64,000 nucleotides of DNA from Bacillus sp. B1-b2 (GCF_009183415.1 NZ_WEHU01000005.1:124001-188000); one strand, 5' to 3'. Positions 1-9,294 are shown, counted from the first letter of the stretch. Numbers and translations: made by a program. Notes: generated by a model not told the origin, from the letters alone.

Positions 1-875
1 CTCTTTTAAGCCTTTAATATGAATGGAAGGAAGAATGACAAAATATTCTTCGTCATACACTACTGTGGTGGTACTCTCATATTTAGATAATAGTAGCTCA
101 TGGACTTTTTCCCCTGGTCTGATTCCAAGAATGGTTCTTGTCACATCTTTCTCGTTTAACTCTTCAATTAGTACATCAGCTAAGTCAGTGATTTTAATAG
201 TTGGCATCTTCATGACAAAGATCTCTCCACCAAAGCTTTCGTAGGTTGCTTTAAATACTAATTGAATAGCATCATGAACGGTTAAGAAGAATCTCGTCAT
301 GTTTACATCTGTAATGCCGACTGTTTTCTTTTCTTTGATTTGCTTCTTGAATACATGGATAACACTTCCGTTTGTACCAAGTACATTTCCACCTCTAATA
401 CAAACAAATTTTGTATTAGAATCTTATTCGCATGAATTATTAGCTTTTCACCCATTGCTTTTGATAACCCATAAATATTTGATGGATCACTTGCTTTATC
501 TGTTGAGATATAGACTACCTTATGAACATTACTAGCTATTGCAGCTTCTATTACATTTTGTGTACCCATTGCATTTGTTTTAATCGCTTCTAAAGGTTGA
601 TCTTCACATACAGGAACATGCTTTAGTGCTGCTAAGTGAAAGACGTAATCAACTTTTCTACAAGCTTCTAATAAGCCTTTCATTTCTTTAATATCTCCAA
701 TGATAAAATGTAATTTTGGGTTATTATCAAATTCTTGTTTCATGGAAAACTGATTAGATTCATTTCTAGAATATATTCTGATTTCTTTTGGATCTTCCTT
801 CAGCAACTGTTTTACTAACTCATGCCCCCAAGATCCAGTCCCACCTGTAATAAGAATTGTCTGATCTTTAAACAA
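1..875 (-). pseudogene. CapE-like UDP-GlcNAc 4,6-dehydratase, frameshifted and cut by the window edge
   Basis: Extended short-chain dehydrogenase of the polysaccharide-biosynthesis type. The N-terminal part shows the NAD-binding GGTGSWG motif, the STDKAS segment and the YGLSK active-site motif. Near position 420 the reading frame breaks: the first frame runs on into nonsense to 303, while the conserved continuation (RGGNVLGTNGSV, MTRFFLTVHDA, GIRPGEKVHELL) lies in another frame from about 420 down to 1. One missing base (or two extra) would restore it. The TTG start at 875 overlaps the stop of the upstream epimerase by 8 bases and has AGGAGG 8 bases before it, so the two are translationally coupled. 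With the neighbouring epimerase it fits the UDP-L-FucNAc (CapE-CapF-CapG) route; a CapF-like gene might lie beyond the left edge. A base-calling error is possible. Confidence 0.82.
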
Positions 876-1959
876 CTTTCATTCCTCCTAATAATACTTT
901 TATCACTTTATCTGAAACGTTCGGATGATCGTAACCCTCTGGAAAACTCCACATATTTTTTTGTTTTACCATTACTTGTACACTATTTAGAATATGCTCT
1001 TTGTTTAAGCCTGAAAGAATATTGCTACCGCAAGCAATAGTTTCAGGTCTTTCGGTAGAATTTCTAATTGTTACTGTTGGAACATGGAACAAACAACATT
1101 CCTCTTGAACTGTTCCACTGTCTGTTAGTACGCACAAAGCATTTTTTTCTAGTTTAACAAAGTCGTAGAAACCAAACGGTTCATGAAATTCTACTAAGGG
1201 ATGAAGGCTTTCTATAGTCTTACGGTTTAATTTATCTTTTGTTCGTGGATGAATACTACATATAATTCTCTTATTAAAGCTTGAAGCTATTAAACTTAAC
1301 CCATTGATGATTTCTGTTAATCTTGATTCATGGTCTACATTCTCAGCACGGTGAGCTGTTACTAGAAAGTAATCTTGATGTGTTAGTGACAATTTAGTTA
1401 AGATATCACTAGCTTCAATCTCTTTTTTATAATACTGCAGTACTTCGTAAATAGGATTGCCTGTTATCATGATTCGGTTAGAAGGTATTCCTTCTTTAAG
1501 AAGGTTTTCTCTACTTTGAGGAGTGTATGGTAAATTAACGCTTGAGATGGCATCAATTACTTTTCTATTTTTTTCTTCTGGAACCTCTAAGTCAAAGCAG
1601 CGATTACCAGCTTCCATATGATAAACGGGAATACCCATTCTTTCCGCTAAAATGGAACTAAGTCCACTATTAGTATCGCCAAGCACTAGTACTTTATCTG
1701 GTGCTTCTTTCTGGATGATTATTTCTAGTTCTTTAAACATGCTAGCTAATTGCTGGCCAACTGATTGTTTACCATTGCCAAGAAAATAGTCAGGTTTTCT
1801 AATATTAAGTTCTTGAAAGAAAATATCACTTAGCGAATTGGTAAAATTTTGTCCAGTATGCACTAAAGTATGCTTTTCTGCATATTCATCTAATTTATGA
1901 ATGATTAGACTCAGGCGTATAATCTCTGGTCTTGTTCCTAAAACGGTTAGGATTTTCAT
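868..1959 (-). CDS. non-hydrolysing UDP-N-acetylhexosamine 2-epimerase, CapG/FnlC-like
   Basis: Cytoplasmic epimerase of the WecB superfamily (363 aa, normal length) that inverts C2 of a UDP-acetamido sugar. Expected catalytic residues are visible: Asp95 in LGDTNS, Glu116 in HMEAGNRCFD, the acidic pair in VPEEKNR near 130 and His203 in TAHRAEN. The HMEAGNRCFD wording and the adjacent CapE-like dehydratase favour the CapG/FnlC branch (UDP-L-FucNAc synthesis) over plain UDP-ManNAc synthesis, but this is inference. The ATG is preceded by AGGTGA at short spacing. It is the first gene of a left-going pair whose second gene is frameshifted, so the sugar may no longer be made. Confidence 0.88.
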   Translation of the reverse strand: MKILTVLGTRPEIIRLSLIIHKLDEYAEKHTLVHTGQNFTNSLSDIFFQELNIRKPDYFLGNGKQSVGQQLASMFKELEIIIQKEAPDKVLVLGDTNSGLSSILAERMGIPVYHMEAGNRCFDLEVPEEKNRKVIDAISSVNLPYTPQSRENLLKEGIPSNRIMITGNPIYEVLQYYKKEIEASDILTKLSLTHQDYFLVTAHRAENVDHESRLTEIINGLSLIASSFNKRIICSIHPRTKDKLNRKTIESLHPLVEFHEPFGFYDFVKLEKNALCVLTDSGTVQEECCLFHVPTVTIRNSTERPETIACGSNILSGLNKEHILNSVQVMVKQKNMWSFPEGYDHPNVSDKVIKVLLGGMKVV

Positions 1960-2350
1960 TGGTCACCTACTTTCGAAAAAATTGCTTTATTCAAATAGTT
2001 TAAAAAAGGCCACAACCTTTTTACTTCTTTAACAGAGTATGTATAAAGTGGATAGTTGCTATAGGCATGTCTACTAGAAATTAAAAAAACTTGCATTAAC
2101 ACTTGGTTAAAAAGAAAGGAAAGTTTCACAGTAATCTAACTTTTATAGAAGAAAGGAGAGTAAAGATACTTTTTAAATATAGCTAACATACTTTAAAATG
2201 AGGGAAGCTTAGTTACCATCCTAATGTAATGCAAAAATCAACACAGTAGGAGGTTCTAACGATCTTCCCTATTAGTATGATGAAATTTGGAGTGGTGAAT
2301 AGATGTTTGCATTTAACAAGAAAACGCTTTCTTATATATATTTTATTATT
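1960..2350. other. 391-base gap without a gene
   Basis: No open frame with family resemblance was found on either strand. It forms the long upstream region of the left-going epimerase gene. The only recognisable motif is a CcpA-like palindrome at 2318-2333. Confidence 0.5.
2318..2333. promoter_or_regulatory. possible cre (CcpA) site
   Basis: The 16-base sequence AAGAAAACGCTTTCTT has the cre core GAAARCGYTTTC and near-palindromic symmetry. It lies about 360 bases upstream of the epimerase start and just past the end of the DUF1796 gene. A chance match is quite possible. Confidence 0.3.
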
Positions 2351-3046
2351 CTATTGATGATAGTTAGTTAAGGAAAAACCAGTTAACACTTTATCCCAAA
2401 TTTCCAAATCATTTGGTCTATTTGCGGGAACTTGTACAGAACACACATGAGCTAAAGGAAAATTCATATCCTGAATATCGTTTATTCCTTCTGTAGGTTG
2501 AAGGATAACTATTTTAAAACGGTTTGGAATAATAGACATTAAAATACTTTCTAATTCAGCCATTTCATCAGCACTAGCATATCCCCATCTTAAAAATAAG
2601 ACAGAGTTACTTGTATACAGTTTTTCGTATAAACGTTGTATGCGATTAGTCAGAGTCTCCTTAAATAGTGGATAGCGCACCTGCCAATCTTGTCCAGAAA
2701 TTAAAGGGAAGTCATGAACAGAAATAATATTAGAGAAATTATCTTTAATAAAATGAGCTGTTACTGGATGTTCATCTCCTGTTTGTGCAAACACTGCATC
2801 TCCATCATCCAGGAAATGAGCAAATCCTTCTGTTTTTTCCAAATTTTCTAATTCCATATAACCATAGAAGTTTGTTTTTAATAATGTATTTACATCACTA
2901 AGTGAATTAGAAATAGACCAATCTAACGGAAAGGAAAATCTTCTTAAATGATGCCTTCTTAAATTTAACGATGGACCACACCAGCTACCTAAGCTTACAT
3001 ATAAATCATATGAGCCCTTTACATCTTCTAAATTCAACCTACTCAC
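2351..3046 (-). CDS. DUF1796 papain-like cysteine peptidase family protein, copy 1
   Basis: A 231-aa protein of the DUF1796 family (putative papain-like cysteine peptidases). It shows the family's N-terminal SLGSWC block with the presumed catalytic Cys, a following FPLDW segment and an SVHDFP segment with the presumed catalytic His. Two more paralogues lie at 9295 and 9961. Start choice is uncertain: GTG at 3046 has AGGAG only 2 bases upstream, while TTG nine bases downstream (MNLEDVKGSYD...) is better spaced and matches the paralogues' N termini. No signal peptide is seen, so it probably acts in the cytoplasm. The link to glycosylation is by neighbourhood only. Confidence 0.8.
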   Translation of the reverse strand: MSRLNLEDVKGSYDLYVSLGSWCGPSLNLRRHHLRRFSFPLDWSISNSLSDVNTLLKTNFYGYMELENLEKTEGFAHFLDDGDAVFAQTGDEHPVTAHFIKDNFSNIISVHDFPLISGQDWQVRYPLFKETLTNRIQRLYEKLYTSNSVLFLRWGYASADEMAELESILMSIIPNRFKIVILQPTEGINDIQDMNFPLAHVCSVQVPANRPNDLEIWDKVLTGFSLTNYHQ

Positions 3047-3106
3047 ATCTCCTATTTATTAAAACTATTTATGAGTATCATAACTTTCTATTAAAGTACT
3101 TTATAT

Positions 3107-3145
3107 AGAAGAAACAAGATCTTATGAAAAGATCTTGTTTCTTCT
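3107..3145 (-). terminator. hairpin terminator after the beta-protein pair
   Basis: A perfect 15-bp inverted repeat (AGAAGAAACAAGATC and its complement) with a 9-base loop, sitting 55 bases past the stop of the left-going gene at 3201. In that direction the stem ends in a T-rich stretch. Confidence 0.75.
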
Positions 3146-3200
3146 ACTATTAGTAGATTTTTTTGGTTAGGATCTAAACCTCACAACCTAAAAGCAACTA

Positions 3201-3710
3201 TTATACAATGCTTCTCACTGTCATTTGTCCAAGGTAATTTCCTGTTCCTACTGGTGGAGCAACAACTGTTGCATCAATAAATATATTAATCGTTCCACCT
3301 AGAAGAGCAGCCGCTAATATGGTATCAGCAGAAGCGATTTCTACACTAGTGTTTCCTTCAATATTTACAACATTAGTAAATAGAGGGAGAGTTAAAACTA
3401 CTATCCCAAGAAGATTAAGCACTTGTAATGTACCACTTACGGATACGTTCTGATCTCCTGCAAAAGCATAGTTGATTGCGAGTGGTAATGCTAAAGAAAG
3501 CAATGGAGCGCCAACAGAAAATGTAGTTCTGAAGGTTACATTTTGACTAGGGGCTGTAAGTGGAGACCATATATAACTATTGTTTCCATCAATATAAGGT
3601 AATGCTGGATCTAGTGCTAATACGGGAGTTTTAGGTATAGGACCACCTGCAGAATCAGCTGTAATTACTGTATTAGCAGTAGTAGTAAAGGATTGTAAAA
3701 GTAATGTCAT
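3201..3710 (-). CDS. small beta-rich protein of unknown family, paralogue B
   Basis: 169 aa, clearly paralogous along its whole length to the protein encoded at 3774-4289. Shared blocks include a Tyr-x-Trp-Ser-Pro segment near residue 48, YAFAG near 82, GTLQVLNLLGIVVLT near 93, EIASADT near 124, FIDATV and a C-terminal GxYLG. It consists of alternating Thr/Val/Asn/Ser stretches that suggest beta strands, and has one Lys, no Cys and no His. There is no signal peptide. Length and composition recall jelly-roll exosporium proteins such as BxpB/ExsF, but no homology can be claimed from reading. An AGGTGG-type site precedes the ATG. A structural or spore-surface role is inference. Confidence 0.7.
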   Translation of the reverse strand: MTLLLQSFTTTANTVITADSAGGPIPKTPVLALDPALPYIDGNNSYIWSPLTAPSQNVTFRTTFSVGAPLLSLALPLAINYAFAGDQNVSVSGTLQVLNLLGIVVLTLPLFTNVVNIEGNTSVEIASADTILAAALLGGTINIFIDATVVAPPVGTGNYLGQMTVRSIV

Positions 3711-3773
3711 TCATTTCACCACCTTTTTCATTCTAATAAATAATAAAGAGTTAAAGTTTCAATTTAATGATGT

Positions 3774-4289
3774 TTAAACTACTGTTTGAACAATAATTTC
3801 TCCAAGATAACGACCTGTATTCGGAGGAGTATAAGGAAGAGTAACAGGAGCAGTTACAGTTGCATCAATGGTAATAGTTATAGATCCACCTAGTAAACTA
3901 GCTGCAACTAACGTATCAGCAGATGCAATTTCTACGTTATTTGGATTTGCATCATTGTTATCTGTGAATAATGGTACTGTTAATACAACAATTCCTAAAA
4001 GATTTAGTACTTGTAGTGTTCCAGTGACAGAGACATTTTCATTCCCAGCAAATGCGTAGTATACACTAACTGGTAATGCTAAAGCTAGAGCAGGAGCACC
4101 AAAAGTGAAAGTACTTTGAAACGTAACTACTTGTCCAGAAGTTGTTACAGGTGACCATAAATAAGCATCATTTCCTTCGATTTGAGGATTAGATGGAGTT
4201 GTAAATACTGCAGGGCCTACTGGTGCAGCACTATCAAAAATTCTTGTTGTATTAGCAGGTGTTGTATAAGCTTGTAATGCTATCGGCAT
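3774..4289 (-). CDS. small beta-rich protein of unknown family, paralogue A
   Basis: 171 aa, paralogue of the downstream gene, from which it is separated by 63 bases, so both are probably co-transcribed leftwards. It has no Lys, Cys or His at all and only two Arg, with many Thr, Val, Ala, Asn and Pro residues. Such composition is typical of protease-resistant structural surface proteins. Conserved blocks are DAYLWSPV, YYAFAGNENVSVTGTLQV, EIASADTLVAASLLGGSI and GRYLGEI. The ATG is preceded by TTGGAGGTG. It lies back to back with two glycosyltransferase genes, so Thr/Asn-rich surfaces could be glycan acceptors; this is inference. Confidence 0.7.
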   Translation of the reverse strand: MPIALQAYTTPANTTRIFDSAAPVGPAVFTTPSNPQIEGNDAYLWSPVTTSGQVVTFQSTFTFGAPALALALPVSVYYAFAGNENVSVTGTLQVLNLLGIVVLTVPLFTDNNDANPNNVEIASADTLVAASLLGGSITITIDATVTAPVTLPYTPPNTGRYLGEIIVQTVV

Positions 4290-4485
4290 ATTTTCACCTC
4301 CAAGGGGTTAAAGAATGTTTGTACAGAACATATTATGTCTGATTCTCGATATTGACTAGACGAATAGAAAGGAGAAGGAGCGGAATTTTCGGAATAAATA
4401 TAGATAGTAAGGGCTATCGTCTACACTACATTTAACTATTTGAAATAAGTATATAAAAGAGAAAAAAATAAGAGGAGTTGTGTAT

Positions 4486-5724
4486 ATGAAAATCCTACTT
4501 GCCACATTTTGGGTGGTCCCACATATTGGTGGCGTATGGAATTATATGAATCAATTAAAAAAACAGTTAGAGAAATTTGGACACGAAGTCGATTTACTCG
4601 GATATGGTGATAATCATAAATATGTATATTTTGTTTCAGAAGAAGTAAAGCTCCCAAAGGAAGATGTATTGGAAGAAACAAATAGACAAATAGACAAATT
4701 AGCTCTTGAAAAAAACTATTATGCTGATTCTGTTGTCAGATTCTGTGAGTCTCAAAGATTAGTTTTTGAAAAAAGTGTTTCTAAGTTAAACTTGAGTAAA
4801 TATGATGTCATTCATACACAAGATGTCTATTCTAGCTCTGTTTTCGGAAGAGTAAAACCAAAAGAAACAACACTAATTGCCACTCTCCATGGCTCTGTGG
4901 CACATGAAATGAGAGATTATGTCATGAATGTACATGTTACGCCAACCTCTCCACTTGCTTGCACATTCTTTGACGAATTAGAGATACTTGGAGCTACATC
5001 TGCTTCTAAAACGATTGTAGCTAATAATTACTTAAAGGACGTCTTAATAAATGAGTTCCATGTCTCGCCAGAACAACTTCAAGTTATGCATTATGGCTAT
5101 GATATTGAAACATTCTTAAATAAAATTAACCCTAATCAAAGGAATGTGACAAGATTAGATAATAAGAAAGTAATTATCTATACTGGTAGACTTGTCACCT
5201 TAAAAGGAATTCATCATCTTATTAATGCATTAAATATGCTACATGCTTCTCAAAAAGACTGGGTATGTTGGATTGTTGGGGAAGGGGAGAAACAAGCAGA
5301 ATTAGAAAGACAAGTACAAGAAAATAATCTAGAAGATAGCATAAAATTTTTAGGAACAAGAGATGATATTCCACAGCTCCTATTTGAAGCAGATCTCTTT
5401 GTATTACCAAGCTTAATAGAAAATCAACCACTTTCATTAATTGAAGCACAAATTGTAGGGAAACCTATTATTGTTAGTGATGCTGGTGGAATACCTGAAA
5501 TGGTGGAGCATGGAGTAACTGGTATCATTACAAAAGCAGGAAATGAAAAAGAACTTTGCAACAGTTTATATGCTTTGCTTGAAAATGAAGCATACAGTAA
5601 ACAACTTGCTAATAATGCAAAAAAATGGGCTTTAGAACATTGGTCATTAGAGAATAGTGCAAGGAAAATGATGGAGATATATAATGAAGGAATTATTCAA
5701 AACAAGAGAACGAATAAGATATAG
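4486..5724 (+). CDS. GT4 family glycosyltransferase, copy 1
   Basis: A GT-B retaining glycosyltransferase of family 4 (412 aa). The N-terminal acceptor domain has the GGVW glycine turn, and the C-terminal nucleotide-sugar domain has the E-x7-E motif (Glu312, Glu320) followed by GKPIIVSDAGGIPE and HGVTG. The ATG at 4486 has AGAGGAG 8 bases upstream, better than an upstream GTG inside the same frame. It is about half identical by eye to the next gene, a tandem duplication. It is divergent from the beta-protein pair, and no membrane segment is present. Sugar and acceptor cannot be read from the sequence; transfer onto a surface protein or polysaccharide is likely. Confidence 0.88.
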   Translation: MKILLATFWVVPHIGGVWNYMNQLKKQLEKFGHEVDLLGYGDNHKYVYFVSEEVKLPKEDVLEETNRQIDKLALEKNYYADSVVRFCESQRLVFEKSVSKLNLSKYDVIHTQDVYSSSVFGRVKPKETTLIATLHGSVAHEMRDYVMNVHVTPTSPLACTFFDELEILGATSASKTIVANNYLKDVLINEFHVSPEQLQVMHYGYDIETFLNKINPNQRNVTRLDNKKVIIYTGRLVTLKGIHHLINALNMLHASQKDWVCWIVGEGEKQAELERQVQENNLEDSIKFLGTRDDIPQLLFEADLFVLPSLIENQPLSLIEAQIVGKPIIVSDAGGIPEMVEHGVTGIITKAGNEKELCNSLYALLENEAYSKQLANNAKKWALEHWSLENSARKMMEIYNEGIIQNKRTNKI

Positions 5725-5927
5725 ATGACAATGGTCTGAAGCTTATTTTAACTTTACCTAATGTCTACTAAAATATGACACGAAAATAATAGCAGTCTAT
5801 ATACTACTTATGTAAAGGTAGTAATACAAACAAATTCTTACGAGATGGTTTATAAGAAATAATCATGATAAGGGAGAAAATAAGATGATAAATGAGGGGT
5901 TAACAAATGTTAGGCGGAGATGAGAAA

Positions 5928-7184
5928 ATGAAAATATTACTAGCAACCTATTGGGCCATTCCTCATGTAGGTGGAGTATGGCACTATATGGAGCAACAGA
6001 AGAAAAAGCTCGAATCCTTGGGACATGAGGTAGATATTCTGGGATTCAATGAAGATAATTCTGCTGTAAGTATTCTTAATAAAGGAATGGTATTAAAAAA
6101 GGAAAAGCTAATGCCCTTGCTTGAAGCAAAGTTATCAAAAGAATTATTTCCTGCCATTCATGCTAATACACTAGTCAAATATACTGAATTTCAAAGATAT
6201 GTGTTTGAGCTTTCCGCTGCCTATTTTGGCTTAGAGCAATATGACGTCATTCATACACAAGATATTCTTTCAACTGCTAGTATTAAAAGAGTACTTCCCG
6301 AATCAACAGCTTTAGTAGCTACTCTTCATGGTTCAGTTGCTCATGAAATACGTCATCAAATAACCACATTGCATGATTCTAACAATTCATTTATGGCAAG
6401 AGCCTATTACGATGATTTAGAAAGAGTAGGTGCAAGTGCTGCAGATGAAACTATAGTTGCTAATAATTGGCTTAAAAACATATTGGTGAATGAGTTTCAA
6501 GCACAAGAAGAGAAGATTAAAGTATTGCATTATGGATTTGATACAGATAGTTTTCTAGAAAGAATGAAGCACAAAACAAAGTCCATTAAAATACCAAAAG
6601 ATAAGAAAATCATTCTTTATACAGGGAGGTTAATTGACTTAAAAGGAATTTATCATCTTATTGATGCATTAGGCCAATTAAAAAAAGAGCGTAATGATTG
6701 GGTTTGTTGGATTGTTGGAGAAGGGGATCAACAAGCGGAGTTTGAAGAACAAGCAAAAAAACTTGACTTAGAAGATGATGTATATTTCTTTGGAGTACGA
6801 GATGATATTCCTTATTTAGTATCCATTTGCGATATATACGTATTTCCTAGTTTACTAGAAAATCAACCATTATCATTAGTGGAAGCACAAATTGCAGGAA
6901 AACCAACTTTGGTAAGTGATGCTGGTGGACTTCCTGAAATGGTTCATGACGGGGTAACAGGAATATTGTATCCTGCAGGTGATGTAGAGGCCATTTACAA
7001 ACATTTAAATGAATTACTTACTAATGATAACTTACGAATATCATTAGGATATAATGCAAAAGAATGGGGAATGAAGCATTGGTCCTTATCAACAGGTGTA
7101 AATAATATTGTCGACGTATACAAGCGTGCTATTAGTAAGAGAAGAAAGGATTTTGAAGATGGATCCTTGGAAGAAGATTCTTAA
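5928..7184 (+). CDS. GT4 family glycosyltransferase, copy 2
   Basis: Second GT4 enzyme, paralogous along its length to the previous one: MKILLATYW start, GGVW, HGSVAHEIR, E-x7-E at Glu311 and Glu319, then SDAGGLPEMVHDGVTG. The ATG at 5928 aligns with the paralogue's start and has GGCGGAG 8 bases upstream. An in-frame ATG at 5907 with its own GAGGGG is the alternative. The last 26 bases overlap the next gene, which suggests coupled translation. Tandem transferases of this kind often add successive sugars to one glycan; that is inferred. Confidence 0.87.
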   Translation: MKILLATYWAIPHVGGVWHYMEQQKKKLESLGHEVDILGFNEDNSAVSILNKGMVLKKEKLMPLLEAKLSKELFPAIHANTLVKYTEFQRYVFELSAAYFGLEQYDVIHTQDILSTASIKRVLPESTALVATLHGSVAHEIRHQITTLHDSNNSFMARAYYDDLERVGASAADETIVANNWLKNILVNEFQAQEEKIKVLHYGFDTDSFLERMKHKTKSIKIPKDKKIILYTGRLIDLKGIYHLIDALGQLKKERNDWVCWIVGEGDQQAEFEEQAKKLDLEDDVYFFGVRDDIPYLVSICDIYVFPSLLENQPLSLVEAQIAGKPTLVSDAGGLPEMVHDGVTGILYPAGDVEAIYKHLNELLTNDNLRISLGYNAKEWGMKHWSLSTGVNNIVDVYKRAISKRRKDFEDGSLEEDS

Positions 7185-8016
7185 TGAAGTAGTCCCTATT
7201 ATCGTTTCAGAAGGAATGAAACTAGGAAAACAGATATGGACATGGTCAAAAAATCAGAAAATAGAAAATCAATCCACAGTACAAAAAAAGCTAGAAGTAA
7301 AATTAGCAGAAGTAGTGAAGCTAGAAACTACTGATCTTCCACCTCTGCAAGAAGAAGCTCCTAAGAAAGTAAAAATTGAAAATAATATATGGGATAATAT
7401 TTTAGAAAATTTAAAAGATAATTATAAAATACCCAATAAACGAACTACAGAAATATTTGAACCTATGAATATTGATACATTTTCATCTATCTTTATTAGT
7501 GAGCCAACAATGGATTCGGCTTCTACGTTTGTAGATCCATTATTTATGGAAACAATTCTTTCCTCTCTTCCATCTGACTACCAACTACCCAATGAACAAG
7601 CACTTCAATCCATTTATGAAATGAATGGTAATAACTATGATCATTTATTCTTAAATCCTCCACCTACCCCTAAAACATTTGTCGAGCAAGAAATTTGGGA
7701 AGAAGTAATGTCAAAGTTACCAAAGAATTATTTTCTACCGAATGATATTTTAGAAGATGTTTTTAAGGATATTTCAAGTGCGAAATATGATCAAATATTT
7801 CAAAATCCACCTGAGGCAAAGCATGTTTTTATTGACCCAGAATTAAGCAAATTAAATGCAAGTCTTCCAAATGAGTATAAATTACCAAATGATAAAACGA
7901 TGGAACTAATAAAGAAAATTCAAAAAGAAACAGAAAATGAGCTTATAGCAGAGTCAACTTTCCATACTGCAGAGAGTTTGATTAATAACATATTTGACAA
8001 GACACTTGTTCAATAA
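7159..8016 (+). CDS. unrecognised protein with four ~50-aa LPxxYxLPN repeats
   Basis: 285 aa, not assignable to a family. After an N-terminal helix with some amphipathic character and a charged linker (to about residue 72), four imperfect repeats begin near residues 75, 125, 175 and 225. Each has a hydrophobic helix-like opening, then LP-x-[DNE]-Y-x-[LI]-PN, and the first three end in [YF]-x-x-[IL]-F with a downstream Pro. There is no signal peptide or membrane segment. The ATG at 7159 lies inside the end of the upstream glycosyltransferase gene and has AAAGGA 8 bases before it. The overlap suggests a partner of that transferase, for instance a scaffold or acceptor-presenting protein; this is a guess from position. 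Confidence 0.65.
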   Translation: MDPWKKILNEVVPIIVSEGMKLGKQIWTWSKNQKIENQSTVQKKLEVKLAEVVKLETTDLPPLQEEAPKKVKIENNIWDNILENLKDNYKIPNKRTTEIFEPMNIDTFSSIFISEPTMDSASTFVDPLFMETILSSLPSDYQLPNEQALQSIYEMNGNNYDHLFLNPPPTPKTFVEQEIWEEVMSKLPKNYFLPNDILEDVFKDISSAKYDQIFQNPPEAKHVFIDPELSKLNASLPNEYKLPNDKTMELIKKIQKETENELIAESTFHTAESLINNIFDKTLVQ

Positions 8017-8219
8017 TCTCTAGTCCCATTATCTAAATCTTTGAACTCTTACAAGCTTAATCTATAAGAAACCCTTGTTATTAATATATATATCCCAATA
8101 GCAAGGGTTCATTTATCCCATTGTTAAATAGGCGATAAATCGTAGTCATATAGGTAGTCAACTTATACAAAAATAAAATCCTCTCATATTATATTAAAAA
8201 AGTATAGAGGAGATATAAA

Positions 8220-9140
8220 ATGAAGATTTTTGTAACTGGAGGAGCAGGTTTTATAGGGTCACATTTGGTAGATGCTTTAGTAAAAGAGGGACATGAAGTT
8301 CATATAATAGATAATTTTATAAGTGGTAAAAAAGATTATATCAATCCACTTGCTATATTACATGAAGTAGATATTAGAAGTACAGCAGCAAAAAAGTTAA
8401 TAATAGAAGAACAGCCTTCCATTCTTTATCATCTTGCAGCACAAGCAGATGTTTCTTTATCAATAGAAAATCCAACATATGATAGTGATGTGAATATAAA
8501 TGGAACGATTAATTTACTAGAAGCTTGTAAAGAAGCAAAGGTTCATAAAATTATCTTTTCTTCCACATCTGCTGTATATGGAAATGTCAATAAACCAATT
8601 ATTGAGGAGGCAGATTTGACTAACCCCTCCTCTTATTATGGCTTATCCAAATGTTCGGCGGAAAAATACATTCAATTATATCAGGAGCTATATGGTCTAT
8701 CTTACTCCATTTTGCGTTATGGCAATGTATATGGACCACGACAAACACCAAAAGGAGAAGGTGGAGTTATAGCAGTATTCTTAGATAAATTAAAAACTAA
8801 CACCCCCTTTAATATTCATGGAGACGGGGAGCAGAGTAGAGACTTTATATATGTAAAAGATGTTGTTTCTGCAAATATGGCTGCAGCTAAAACAAGTGAT
8901 AGTGGTATTGTGAATATAAGTACAGGCAGAAACACTTCTATTAATGAACTGATAACTACCTTCAAAAGTCTCCACTCAGAAACCATTAAAACGAACCATA
9001 CAGTAGCAAGAGTGGGAGATATCAAACATAGCTGTTTAAAAAATGAACAAGCAAATCTTCAGCTTAATTGGAATCCCCAATTTAACATCTTTTCTGGATT
9101 AAAGGAAACATACGACTATACAATAGCTAAAGTGGATTAA
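8220..9140 (+). CDS. NAD-dependent sugar nucleotide epimerase/dehydratase, GalE-like
   Basis: Extended SDR of 306 aa. The N terminus has the NAD motif TGGAGFIGSH, followed by HLAAQADV, SSTSAVYG and the catalytic Tyr140-x3-Lys144, and RYGNVYGPRQ binds the sugar nucleotide. The best fit is the UDP-glucose 4-epimerase group that accompanies glycan loci. GAGGAG lies 7 bases before the ATG. It probably supplies the nucleotide sugar for the two upstream GT4 enzymes, with which it shares strand. It forms its own unit, with a terminator at 9232. Confidence 0.88.
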   Translation: MKIFVTGGAGFIGSHLVDALVKEGHEVHIIDNFISGKKDYINPLAILHEVDIRSTAAKKLIIEEQPSILYHLAAQADVSLSIENPTYDSDVNINGTINLLEACKEAKVHKIIFSSTSAVYGNVNKPIIEEADLTNPSSYYGLSKCSAEKYIQLYQELYGLSYSILRYGNVYGPRQTPKGEGGVIAVFLDKLKTNTPFNIHGDGEQSRDFIYVKDVVSANMAAAKTSDSGIVNISTGRNTSINELITTFKSLHSETIKTNHTVARVGDIKHSCLKNEQANLQLNWNPQFNIFSGLKETYDYTIAKVD

Positions 9141-9231
9141 CCTTTGATCAATATGTAACAATTAGTTAAACACCTTTTTTGGTTAGGTATAGATGTTTGC
9201 CTGCTCCAGATTGTAATAGTTTTCATTTAAT

Positions 9232-9262
9232 ATAGTAAGAAGTTTTACTTCTTACTATTTTC
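9232..9262 (+). terminator. terminator after the GalE-like gene
   Basis: Perfect 11-bp stem (ATAGTAAGAAG and complement) with loop TTTTA, followed by TTTTC. It lies just upstream of the next DUF1796 gene. Confidence 0.7.
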
Positions 9263-9294
9263 AATATACCAATATGTGAAATAAGGTGTTTAGT

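Noticed and set aside
4290-4440. Sigma K promoter before the beta-rich protein pair
   Set aside because: A CATAATATG stretch is near the expected place but does not fit CATAnnnTA well and no clear -35 AC element was found, so sporulation control is not claimed from it.
8070-8109. Terminator AACCCTTG/CAAGGGTT after the repeat-protein gene
   Set aside because: The stem is only 8 bp, the loop is 24 bases and no T tract follows; it may be a weak terminator but is not listed.
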